DNA of 32,477 nucleotides from the NCBI GenBank assembly GCA_020628145.1, contig JAHDFN010000019.1, positions 1 to 32,477 of the forward strand, written 5' to 3'. Of this stretch, positions 15,192 through 22,822 are shown one piece after another. The notes beneath the pieces were generated by a model, which did no database searches, was not told the DNA's origin, and saw only the letters and a list, made by a program, of their open reading frames with translations. Source of the DNA: Saprospiraceae bacterium (GTDB lineage: Bacteria > Bacteroidota > Bacteroidia > Chitinophagales > Saprospiraceae). Every line of letters starts with the position of its first letter. Within the stretch, counting starts at the first letter, position 1. The position numbers and the translations under genes are program-made.

Positions 15192-16766
15192 ATGAGTAAG
15201 GATAAATTCATTGAAAAAATCAACGAGGGATATACATTCAAAGGGCCTTCCATTGTTTTGGGGGGAGCCATGTTGGATGGGGAATGCCAAACCGATACCT
15301 TGGTCAGGCTTCCATTGAAAACCATGAACCGTCACGGTCTGATTGCCGGTGCCACCGGTTCAGGAAAAACCAAAACCTTACAAATTATTGCGGAGCAATT
15401 ATCCGCCAATAGCGTTCCTGTCCTATTAATGGATATCAAAGGGGATTTGAGTGGTATTGCTGCAGAAAGTCCGGGGCATGTCAAAATCGATGAACGCCAT
15501 GTCAAAATCGGTATTCCTTTTGAAGCAGGAACCAGCCCTGTAGAATTTTTGACCCTATCTGATGAAAAAGGAGCCAGATTGAGGGCTACCGTTTCGGAAT
15601 TCGGGCCGGTATTGTTTTCCAAGATTCTCGATTTGACGGATACACAGTCCGGAATCGTCGCCGTTGTTTTCAAATATTGCGATGACAAGAAAATACCATT
15701 ACTGGATTTGAAGGATTTCAAAAAAACCCTTCAATATATGACCGGTGAAGGCAAGGAGGAAATCCAAGGGGATTATGGCAGATTATCCACTGCTTCCGTT
15801 GGAACCATCATGAGGAAAATTGTAGAAATCGAACAGCAGGGCGCTGATATTTTCTTCGGGGAGACTTCTTTCGATACGGATGATTTACTTCGATTGGATG
15901 AAAACGGCAAAGGGATGGTCAATATCATCCGCTTGACGGATATTCAGGATAAGCCGAAATTGTTTTCCACTTTTATGTTGCAGATGCTGGCTGAAATCTA
16001 TGCCACTTTTGAAGAGGAAGGTGATTTGGAACAACCGAAACTGGTCATCTTTGTAGATGAAGCCCATTTGGTTTTCGAAGAAGCCAGTGATGCTTTATTG
16101 GATCAGATAGAAGCGATGGTAAAACTGATCCGTTCCAAGGGTGTCGGGTTGTTTTTCGTCACACAGAACCCGAAAGATATTCCGGATGATGTATTGGGTC
16201 AATTGGGTATGAAAATCCAACATGCATTACGGGCCTTTACAGCCAAGGATCGTAAAGCGATCAAATTGGCTGCACAGAATTATCCCGATTCTGATTATTA
16301 CGACACGGAAACCTTATTGACGGAACTGGGAATCGGAGAAGCGTTGATTACGGTTTTGAATGAAAAAGGTATTCCTACCCCATTGGTACACTCGTTGTTG
16401 CGAGCCCCACAATCGAGGATGGATGTTCTGACTTCAGCAGAAATCAATGCTATTCTGAAAAAGTCGGCCATCATTGACAAATACAACAAGGAGGTCGATA
16501 GGGAAAGTGCCTATGAGATATTAGGTAAGAAAATCGATGCGGCACAGGAAGCGGAACATCAGGAGAAATTGAAAAAGGAAATGGAAAAGGCTAAAAAGTC
16601 TTCTTCCAGAAGTCGGAAAAGCCAAAAATCCGGCATTGAAAAAATGGTGGACAGCACTGTCGGTCGTCAGGTAGGTCGGACGATTGCCCGTGAAGTAACG
16701 AGGGGCATACTTGGAGCTTTAGGATTACGCTCCACCCGTTCCAGGAAAAAATCGGGTTGGTTTTAA
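15192..16766 (+). CDS. HerA-like P-loop ATPase (DUF853 family)
   Basis: About 524 residues from the ATG at 15192 (a TTG at 15183 would add three residues). Walker A is GATGSGKT (about 53-60). The Walker B region is LVIFVDEAHLVFEEA, in the middle of the protein, and is followed by the Arg-rich segment LIRSKGVGLFFVTQNPKD typical of FtsK/HerA hexameric motors. The C-terminal 90 residues are Lys/Arg/Ser-rich (RSRKSQKSG and onward) and likely bind nucleic acid. Members of this family are named as helicase-like ATPases; no NurA nuclease gene is adjacent, so a HerA-NurA role is not supported here. The DNA substrate is unknown. The gene is followed by a strong terminator. Confidence 0.9.
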   Translation: MSKDKFIEKINEGYTFKGPSIVLGGAMLDGECQTDTLVRLPLKTMNRHGLIAGATGSGKTKTLQIIAEQLSANSVPVLLMDIKGDLSGIAAESPGHVKIDERHVKIGIPFEAGTSPVEFLTLSDEKGARLRATVSEFGPVLFSKILDLTDTQSGIVAVVFKYCDDKKIPLLDLKDFKKTLQYMTGEGKEEIQGDYGRLSTASVGTIMRKIVEIEQQGADIFFGETSFDTDDLLRLDENGKGMVNIIRLTDIQDKPKLFSTFMLQMLAEIYATFEEEGDLEQPKLVIFVDEAHLVFEEASDALLDQIEAMVKLIRSKGVGLFFVTQNPKDIPDDVLGQLGMKIQHALRAFTAKDRKAIKLAAQNYPDSDYYDTETLLTELGIGEALITVLNEKGIPTPLVHSLLRAPQSRMDVLTSAEINAILKKSAIIDKYNKEVDRESAYEILGKKIDAAQEAEHQEKLKKEMEKAKKSSSRSRKSQKSGIEKMVDSTVGRQVGRTIAREVTRGILGALGLRSTRSRKKSGWF

Positions 16767-16798
16767 TTAAATATCACCCTTTGCTTTTATGAAATCAA

Positions 16799-16837
16799 AA
16801 AATGCCATTGCCTGGTTTTCCGGACAATGGCATTTTT
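16799..16837 (+). terminator. Terminator after the HerA-like gene
   Basis: AAAATGCCATTG (16799-16810) pairs with CAATGGCATTTT (16825-16836) around a 14-nt loop and ends in a T-run. It is 32 bases past the stop, and the A-rich left arm lets it work on both strands. Confidence 0.85.
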
Positions 16838-16961
16838 CATCTTATGAAAGACATTCATTTTATTTATTGAAATCAGGTTGCACCATACCCAGGGTTAATC
16901 ACGGTGTTCGTCCCATTTTTTACAAAAGAATTTTATTCCCTCCGATTTTCCGATAAGATAT

Positions 16962-16969
16962 TATCTTTG
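16962..16969 (+). promoter_or_regulatory. -7 element of the PAP2-VOC-Crp operon
   Basis: TAtcTTTG followed by CCGCATC is an exact match, 23 bases before the ATG at 16993. It follows the terminator at 16799-16837, so it starts a new unit. Confidence 0.6.
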
Positions 16970-16992
16970 CCGCATCAAAAAAATAATAAGGC

Positions 16993-17739
16993 ATGTCGGA
17001 TAATATCATTATTGCTTTTTTCAAGAAGAAATGGGTAAGGGAAATCCTTATTTTCCTCATCGCTTTGGGCATTTACCAATTGTCCAGAATCCTTGCCATT
17101 ACCGATGATGAAGAAACGGTTTTCAGACATGCTATGGATATTGTCAATTTCGAAAAAGCAACGGGGATGTTTATCGAAATACCAATCCAACAATGGTTTC
17201 TGGAACGGATAGAATTACTGAAAGGACTGAATCAATTCTACATGAAGGCCCACCTCCCGGTGACGATTCTTTTTTTCGTTTTCCTTTATAATAAACACCG
17301 TGACAAATATCCTTATATCCGGAATGTTTTCCTTCTTGCGAATTTTATCGCCATTTTCATTTATATTTTTTATCCCTGCGCACCTCCGAGGATGTTGAAC
17401 GATTTGGGCTTTGTGGATACATTGAGGGACATCAGTGCTGTGGATTTATATGAAGGCAATCTTTCCAAGACATTCAATCAATATGCCGCAGTCCCTTCGA
17501 TGCATTTCGGATATTCGTTTTTTATCGGTTATGTTCTAATCCGTTTATTTAAAAACTGGATCGTTAAAATATTAGGATTCCTATACCCGATTACCGTATT
17601 GATTGTCATCGTAGCAACGGGCAACCATTTCATTGTGGATGCCATTGCGGGCGGATTGGTTGTTATTGCCGCATATTATATTTATAAATTCGGATTGAGA
17701 AAATATTTCGAAAAAGAAAAAGTGTCCTTAACGGGATAG
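16993..17739 (+). CDS. PAP2-superfamily membrane protein, Aur1/inositolphosphotransferase-like
   Basis: A 248-residue membrane protein with about six hydrophobic segments. The PAP2 motifs are of the Aur1 (PAP2_3) type: PCAPPR (128-133), AVPSMHFGYSF (166-176, His-171) and GNHFIVDAIAG (210-220, His-212 and Asp-216). Known relatives move inositol phosphate or a phosphoalcohol onto ceramide or other lipids, or remove phosphate from lipids; the substrate here cannot be chosen. It leads a tight operon (19 bp to the VOC gene, then 1 bp to the Crp-type regulator). Residue pattern complete, so it is likely active. Confidence 0.85.
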   Translation: MSDNIIIAFFKKKWVREILIFLIALGIYQLSRILAITDDEETVFRHAMDIVNFEKATGMFIEIPIQQWFLERIELLKGLNQFYMKAHLPVTILFFVFLYNKHRDKYPYIRNVFLLANFIAIFIYIFYPCAPPRMLNDLGFVDTLRDISAVDLYEGNLSKTFNQYAAVPSMHFGYSFFIGYVLIRLFKNWIVKILGFLYPITVLIVIVATGNHFIVDAIAGGLVVIAAYYIYKFGLRKYFEKEKVSLTG

Positions 17740-17758
17740 CTTTAAAAATTACCGGAGC

Positions 17759-18124
17759 ATGGAAATTAAAATCAAAAGATTGGATCATGTTCAAATATGT
17801 ATTCCTATTGGAAAAGAAGACGAAGGCCGTTCTTTTTATTGCGGAATTCTGGGTTGGAAAGAAATAGAAAAACCGGATAGTTTAAAACCCAATGGTGGTT
17901 TCTGGATGATGGCCGGAGATATTGAAATCCATGTGGGTACGGAAGAGTTCGAAAACAAATCGAAAAGGCATCCGGCATTCGAAGTGGCAAATTTAGAGGA
18001 CGTCAGAAATTATCTTGATCGTAAAAATGTACGAATAAAAGATAATACTCCTATCCCCGGTGTAAATCGTTTTTCTTTTTTTGATCCATGGAATAATCGT
18101 TTTGAATTTTTAGAGAAAGAATAA
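17759..18124 (+). CDS. VOC-family (glyoxalase/bleomycin resistance fold) protein
   Basis: A 121-residue protein with the paired beta-alpha-beta-beta-beta layout of the vicinal oxygen chelate fold: LDHVQICIP at the start, FYCGILGWKEIEKP, then EIHVGTEE, HPAFEVANLEDVRNYL and FDPWNNRFEFLE at the end. His-10 and the C-terminal Glu-118 are at usual metal-ligand positions. Family members are glyoxalases, dioxygenases or drug-binding proteins; the reaction cannot be told. It lies between the PAP2-type gene and the regulator in one operon. Confidence 0.9.
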   Translation: MEIKIKRLDHVQICIPIGKEDEGRSFYCGILGWKEIEKPDSLKPNGGFWMMAGDIEIHVGTEEFENKSKRHPAFEVANLEDVRNYLDRKNVRIKDNTPIPGVNRFSFFDPWNNRFEFLEKE

Positions 18125-18125
18125 A

Positions 18126-18692
18126 ATGTCCGCCCTTAAAAATTTTCTGGAAAACTTCATCCCCTCCATTACATCTGATGAAATCGAGGAGTTGGATACC
18201 TATTGGAATATCCGAAGAAAAATAAAACGGCACGAATGGCTCACCGCCCCCGGAAAAAAGGACACGCATTTATATTTCATTGAAGAAGGCACTTTTAAAA
18301 TATGTTATGAAATCGAGGGAGAAGAAGTCATCCTCGGATTCGGATATCCGGATACCCTACTGGTCGATTTCCCTTCTTTCATTTCCGAAACGCCTTCCGA
18401 ATTTTATATCCAAGCATTAAAAGCTGCAAAAATAGTCGGAATAAAAAAATCGGATTTCAACTCCTTTATAAAGTCCCAACCTTCCTTATCGGATTTTTGG
18501 AGACTTACCCTCGAAAGGGCCACCCTGGAATTGATAGAACGGGAAATCGATTTACTGACACCATCCCCCCAAGTGAGATTCGATAGATTGATGAAAAGAA
18601 GCCCCAATGTTTTCCAACACATTCCCAACCGGCATATTGCCTCCTATCTCCGCATGACCCCTGAAACACTCAGCCGCTTAAAAAAACATTGA
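18126..18692 (+). CDS. Crp/Fnr-family transcriptional regulator
   Basis: A 188-residue regulator. The N-terminal part (about 15-115) is a cNMP-binding-type beta-roll without the strict Arg-Ser cAMP site, so the ligand is open. After a long helix (about 122-145) comes a short winged helix-turn-helix ending in HIASYLRMTPETLSRLKKH, where the second helix contacts DNA. The protein stops right after the recognition helix, which is common in this Bacteroidota group. It starts one base after the VOC gene stop, so it is translated from the same mRNA and may control the operon. Confidence 0.9.
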   Translation: MSALKNFLENFIPSITSDEIEELDTYWNIRRKIKRHEWLTAPGKKDTHLYFIEEGTFKICYEIEGEEVILGFGYPDTLLVDFPSFISETPSEFYIQALKAAKIVGIKKSDFNSFIKSQPSLSDFWRLTLERATLELIEREIDLLTPSPQVRFDRLMKRSPNVFQHIPNRHIASYLRMTPETLSRLKKH

Positions 18693-18724
18693 TTTCAATC
18701 AAGGTTTAACTAGGCTACTACCTG

Positions 18725-18732
18725 TAATTTTG
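18725..18732 (+). promoter_or_regulatory. Putative -7 element of the DUF4345 gene
   Basis: TAatTTTG matches the consensus. Transcription would start near 18739, which favours the second ATG (18769) of the next gene over the first (18748). Confidence 0.4.
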
Positions 18733-18747
18733 TTTTTGTAATTCATT

Positions 18748-19164
18748 ATGAAAATAAAATTCAGCAATATGAAAAATGTATCAGTTATCACGAAAACATT
18801 CCTAATCCTTACAGGATTGGCTTTTCTTAATATCGCCGTACAAGCCATAATCAACCCTCAAAGTGTTATGGATTTCGTCAATGTGGAACTAGGCAATATC
18901 AGTGCAAGGAATTCCATCAGGGCTTTTTATGGCGGAGTCAATTTATTTTTCGGTTTATTTCTTATTTACGGTGCATTTAAAATGCAAAAAGAAGCTTTGG
19001 TCCTAACTGTTCTTTATGGCGGAGGATTTGTTTTCGGTAGGATTTACAGCATTTTGCTAGAGGGAAATCCAAGCAGTTTCATTTGGACTTGGCTTTGCAT
19101 AGAATCCGTATTGACAATTATTTCTTTGGCTTTATTAAACAAGCAAAGGGAAGTCAACCGATAA
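18748..19164 (+). CDS. DUF4345-type four-helix membrane protein
   Basis: A 138-residue protein with four hydrophobic segments (about 15-32, 56-73, 79-96 and 106-130). The Arg-Asn/Arg-Ala-x-Tyr-Gly-Gly pattern (RNSIRAFYGGVNLFFG) is typical of DUF4345. The function of this family is not known. The ATG at 18769 (Met-8) is an equally good start and sits better with the -7 element at 18725. It follows the Crp-type regulator by 55 bp but has its own promoter signal, so it is a possible target of that regulator; this is inference. Confidence 0.75.
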   Translation: MKIKFSNMKNVSVITKTFLILTGLAFLNIAVQAIINPQSVMDFVNVELGNISARNSIRAFYGGVNLFFGLFLIYGAFKMQKEALVLTVLYGGGFVFGRIYSILLEGNPSSFIWTWLCIESVLTIISLALLNKQREVNR

Positions 19165-19359
19165 CATAGAAGCTATTTAAGCCCCTAGCAGGTCATCACA
19201 AAATTCCGGATATAAAAACAGTAATCTTTCTTACAAGGATATATTCCACTCTTCCCTCTACGACTTATTCCGGTATTGACTTTATCATGCAAATATCTTA
19301 ACTTACTACTTCATAATCAGAATTCGAATAAAGTTCGAAAACCAGTAATATCACACAAA

Positions 19360-21213
19360 ATGAAGGCAAACAGGAAAGGTAGATCTAAAAAAAAATTGTC
19401 TAACTCTAAAAATAAAGCAAAGAAAGAAAAAGCCGTCTTAAAAAATAACATCCAAAGTCAGAAATGGTGGCAAGACAAAAAGATACTTTTTGCTCTTGGC
19501 GGAGTTGGCTTACTCACCATAATTTCATTTTCACCCATATTCGGAAATGACTTCACAAACTGGGATGACAATTTGTACGTCACTGCAAATCATTTAATGA
19601 ATGATTTGTCTTTTTCGGGAATATCGGAAATTTTCACCACTGAAGTTGTTTCTAATTATCATCCCTTGACGATACTCAGCCTTGCCGTCAACCATCAAAT
19701 TTCAGGATTAAACCCAACGGCTTTCCTATCAACGAACCTTTTATTACACTTATTCAATACTATCTTTGTATTTATTTTCATTTATTCATTATCAGAAAAA
19801 AAACCCTCCGTAGCCATAATATCCAGTTTATTTTTCGGAATACATCCTATGCACGTAGAGTCTGTAGCTTGGATATCAGAAAGAAAAGATGTCCTATATA
19901 CTTTCTTTTTCCTTCTTGGATTAATCGGTTATTTAAAGCATCTGGAAAAGCCCGATATTAAAAAATATTCAATCGTTTTAATTCTGTTTTTCTGCTCTTT
20001 GCTCTCTAAACCTGCAGCGGTCGTCTTCCCTATCGTTCTCTTGTTGATTGATTATTATAAGTCTAGGGATTTGAATATGAAATTAATTGTAGAAAAAATT
20101 CCGTTCTTTATACTTACCTTATTTTTTGCGATATTAACCTACAACATACAATCCGGATCTGCCATGGACGTCGGCAGCAAATTCAATTTACCGGAACGAC
20201 TCTTATTTGCATGTTATGGATTCATCACATACATTTTTAAATTCTTCATCCCCTACAATCTTTCAGCCTTGCACCCTTTTCCTGAATCAGGGAATCTACC
20301 ACAATTCTTCTACCTGTTTCCTTTCCTTGTGCTTTTAATATCAGGTTTAATTCTAAAGCTGAATAATAAAACCCTGACCTTCGGCCTATTGTTTTATTTC
20401 ATCTCTATTGCACCGGTTCTACAATTCATAACCATAGGAAATGCACTTGTAGCTGAACGATATACGTATGTCCCATATATTGGACTACTATTTATTCTTG
20501 GACACCTATTCTATTATCTGGACAATAAAAACAGCACTCCCACATATCTATATAAAGTAATCATAGGCACGGCAGCCATAGTTTTCACCATCCTCTCATT
20601 CCATCGAACATCGGTATGGGAAAACAGCAATACATTATGGACTGATGTGATTGAAAAATACCCGGAAAGCAATCGAGCTTACATGAGCAGGGGAAATTAT
20701 TTCATGGATAATCAAAAATATGATGAAGCCTTAAGCGACTTTAATTATTCCTTAAACATTAACCCAAACTATTATCAAGCATTAGAATCCAGAGGCAATC
20801 TTCATATTCAAATGAAAAATTACGACTCGGCCATAGATGACTTTACTCTTTGCATAGGAAACGGAACCAACAAGGAGAATCTCTATGTGATGAGAGGAAT
20901 GGCTTTTTCAAAATCCAACAAAATAAACCAAGCCCTTTCAGACTACAACAAAGCATTGGAGTTAAACCCCCAATATCCTATCGCCTACAATGGGAGAGGA
21001 ACTTTATATTTCAACAAATTAAAAGAATACAACAAAGCCCTTAACGACTTCAACCAAGCAATCTCACTAGATCCTAAACTCGGCACTTCCTACCTGAATC
21101 GTTCTAGATGTTATTATATGCTCAGCCAAAAAAGCAACGCTTATGAAGAAGCCATGAAAGCTCAACAACTAGGAATTGAAATCCCCCCGTCCTATTTGAA
21201 GTTAATTCAATAA
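19360..21213 (+). CDS. TMTC-like GT-C glycosyltransferase with C-terminal TPR repeats
   Basis: About 617 residues from the ATG at 19360 (an in-frame TTG at 19276 is less likely). The first 40 residues are very Lys-rich and cytoplasmic. About ten membrane segments follow. The first outside loop holds WDDNLYV (from Trp-68), the acidic motif of GT-C enzymes, then YHPLT and the segment FGIHPMHVESVAW (from Phe-159), which is highly typical of TMTC proteins. From about residue 440 to 605 there are four to five TPR units (for example YNKALNDFNQAISLDPKLG). Animal TMTC proteins O-mannosylate other proteins; the bacterial relatives are presumed to glycosylate exported proteins using a lipid-linked sugar. 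No glycosylation neighbours are present. Confidence 0.85.
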   Translation: MKANRKGRSKKKLSNSKNKAKKEKAVLKNNIQSQKWWQDKKILFALGGVGLLTIISFSPIFGNDFTNWDDNLYVTANHLMNDLSFSGISEIFTTEVVSNYHPLTILSLAVNHQISGLNPTAFLSTNLLLHLFNTIFVFIFIYSLSEKKPSVAIISSLFFGIHPMHVESVAWISERKDVLYTFFFLLGLIGYLKHLEKPDIKKYSIVLILFFCSLLSKPAAVVFPIVLLLIDYYKSRDLNMKLIVEKIPFFILTLFFAILTYNIQSGSAMDVGSKFNLPERLLFACYGFITYIFKFFIPYNLSALHPFPESGNLPQFFYLFPFLVLLISGLILKLNNKTLTFGLLFYFISIAPVLQFITIGNALVAERYTYVPYIGLLFILGHLFYYLDNKNSTPTYLYKVIIGTAAIVFTILSFHRTSVWENSNTLWTDVIEKYPESNRAYMSRGNYFMDNQKYDEALSDFNYSLNINPNYYQALESRGNLHIQMKNYDSAIDDFTLCIGNGTNKENLYVMRGMAFSKSNKINQALSDYNKALELNPQYPIAYNGRGTLYFNKLKEYNKALNDFNQAISLDPKLGTSYLNRSRCYYMLSQKSNAYEEAMKAQQLGIEIPPSYLKLIQ

Positions 21214-21250
21214 TCCTATAGTCTTCATATACAAACCAAACGGTTCAAAG

Positions 21251-21347
21251 TGATTTCATTTGGTCATATGTATTGAGAAGGCTAAAATTCGATAATTTTG
21301 ACATTAAAATCGAGTTCGCTATAATAAATTTTGACCAAATGAAATCA
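21251..21347. repeat. 16-bp perfect inverted repeat flanking a promoter
   Basis: TGATTTCATTTGGTCA (21251-21266) and its exact reverse complement (21332-21347) are 65 bp apart. The interval contains a rightward promoter (TAATTTTG at 21293-21300) for the EEP phosphodiesterase. No obvious target-site duplication flanks the arms. It could be a promoter cassette, an operator pair or a small transposon relic. Confidence 0.7.
21273..21300 (+). promoter_or_regulatory. Promoter of the EEP phosphodiesterase gene
   Basis: TTG at 21273-21275 and TAATTTTG at 21293-21300 are 17 bp apart. Transcription would start near 21307, so the right repeat arm (21332-21347) falls inside the 61-nt leader. Confidence 0.45.
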
Positions 21348-21367
21348 TATAGAGCCAAACAAATAAC

Positions 21368-22252
21368 ATGAAAAATTGTATCACCTTATTTATTTTTTTC
21401 TTTTGTATTAATTTTCTTTTTGCACAAGAAGAACATTTGAACACAACACAAAACGACACTCTGAAAATACTATCCTGGAACATCCACATGCTTCCATATT
21501 TTTTTGTTTTCACTAAATCGAAAAAAAGGAAAAGATCGAAATTACTCATCAATGAATTCAACACAAGAGATTATAACATTCTTGTCTTGCAAGAAACCTT
21601 CCATAGAAAAATAAGAAACCGGATCAAAAGAAAAGTAAAAAAGAAATACCCATATGCTTACGGCCCTCCCAATAAAAAATATTTCCGTTTACAAACCAAC
21701 AGCGGTTTATTGGTATTAAGTGATCGCCCTTTGATTTTTAAAAAATCAATCCGTTTTTCTGAAAGCCTAAGCTGGGATAATAGGATGGCCCGAAAAGGAG
21801 CCATGCTGATGCAAGGGGAGTTTAACGGCAATATTTTCCAAATCATCAACACACATACCGAAGGGTCGCCCGCTTATATCAATAATTCGCAATTCCATGA
21901 AATTTACGACGGCTTAATCCGACCTTATTCGTATGAGAAAATCCCTCAGATTATTTGCGGTGATTTTAATTGCAGCAGGAAAAACGATGAACAATTTTCT
22001 CAATTATTCAAATTATTGGATTTAAAATCCCCCCAAGAACAAACCGATCATAGATATGGAGAAAAAAACAAATTAATGAAAGATGGCGTGGATCATATTT
22101 TCATCCGGAAAAATAATTCAAATGTAGAAGTAACGGCCAACAGAAAATTATTATTCGGGTTCGATTGGACTTTCAGCAAGAAAAAAATATTCGGAAAAAC
22201 GGTCGGCTATTCGGATCATTACCCGATTGACATCCATTTGGTTTTCCATTAG
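21368..22252 (+). CDS. Secreted endonuclease/exonuclease/phosphatase-fold protein, sphingomyelinase-like
   Basis: A 294-residue protein with a signal peptide (1-20, ending FAQ). All active-site motifs of the metal-dependent EEP superfamily are present: SWNIHMLP (Asn-38), LQETF (Glu-76), NTHTEG (161-166), CGDFNC (Asp-199, Asn-201), VDHIF (Asp-242) and SDHYP (Asp-283, His-284). The overall order and size resemble bacterial neutral sphingomyelinases, so a secreted phosphodiesterase acting on lipid or nucleic acid is likely; the choice between them is not settled. A basic stretch (50-57, 81-93) could bind phosphate-rich surfaces. A promoter between inverted repeats lies upstream, and the 3' end shares a hairpin with the convergent gene. 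Confidence 0.88.
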   Translation: MKNCITLFIFFFCINFLFAQEEHLNTTQNDTLKILSWNIHMLPYFFVFTKSKKRKRSKLLINEFNTRDYNILVLQETFHRKIRNRIKRKVKKKYPYAYGPPNKKYFRLQTNSGLLVLSDRPLIFKKSIRFSESLSWDNRMARKGAMLMQGEFNGNIFQIINTHTEGSPAYINNSQFHEIYDGLIRPYSYEKIPQIICGDFNCSRKNDEQFSQLFKLLDLKSPQEQTDHRYGEKNKLMKDGVDHIFIRKNNSNVEVTANRKLLFGFDWTFSKKKIFGKTVGYSDHYPIDIHLVFH

Positions 22253-22260
22253 AAAATCAA
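22238..22260. terminator. Hairpin spanning two convergent stop codons
   Basis: TTGGTTTTC (22238-22246) pairs with GAAAATCAA (22252-22260), with one G-T pair and a CATTA loop: nine pairs. It includes the TAG of the rightward gene and the stop of the leftward gene. No long T-run follows, so termination strength is uncertain. Confidence 0.5.
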
Positions 22261-22820
22261 TCATCATCGGGAATATTTATTTTATCAAATCGGATATCAC
22301 GACCACATAAACCCCGCAACAATTTCAATTTCACGCCCAACTTTTCATCTTGGACAGCAAATGTTTTGCCACAGGAAGCCTTGTATTTCCGATCCCACAA
22401 CCAAGCATAGGTAATAGGCTTTTTATTCCTTGTAATTACAAAAGGCAATCCCGTTTCAGGAATATCCAAAGATTCTATTTTCTTCTGCCCTTCAGCAGTC
22501 AATAAAACCACCTGTGTCTCCCAATGAAGAAAGCGAAGATGTGTAGAATCCAATATCGCCGAATCAGCTAAAACGACTTTTTCCAAATCCAAATAATTCG
22601 GACAAAGTGAATCGGGCAATTGCTTCATGGAAGAATATTGGGAAGCGATTTTCTTTCTTTCCTCCAAAGGTAAATGGATGAAATTATTTTCATTTTCGAC
22701 ATTCCCTTCTATCAAAAATATCTCTATACTATCCAACACCTCCGGCATTTGATCTTCCTGAGCATATAAAAAATGAAAGCACATCAATAAAATAAAAAAT
22801 AAAATTCCTTTTTTCATCAT
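22257..22820 (-). CDS. Secreted protein of unknown function
   Basis: About 187 residues from the ATG at 22820 (22817 is also an ATG; a GTG at 22841 would overlap the upstream gene). The signal peptide (KKGILFFILLMCFHFLYAQ) is typical for this phylum. The mature part is acidic with many Leu and Ile and no recognised domain. Two cysteines late in the protein (KASCGK and GLCGRD) could form a disulfide. It starts 2 bp after the quinone oxidoreductase stop and is the last gene of a four-gene minus-strand operon. Confidence 0.75.
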   Translation of the reverse strand: MMKKGILFFILLMCFHFLYAQEDQMPEVLDSIEIFLIEGNVENENNFIHLPLEERKKIASQYSSMKQLPDSLCPNYLDLEKVVLADSAILDSTHLRFLHWETQVVLLTAEGQKKIESLDIPETGLPFVITRNKKPITYAWLWDRKYKASCGKTFAVQDEKLGVKLKLLRGLCGRDIRFDKINIPDDD

Positions 22821-22822
22821 TA

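Noticed and set aside
15192-16766. HerA-NurA DNA repair or defence module around the HerA-like ATPase
   Set aside because: No NurA, SIR2 or other nuclease gene is adjacent; neighbours are pyrF and a PAP2 enzyme, so no defence system is supported.
21251-21347. Intrinsic terminator for the TMTC-like gene
   Set aside because: The arms are 65 bp apart, too far for an intrinsic terminator, and no T-run follows the second arm.
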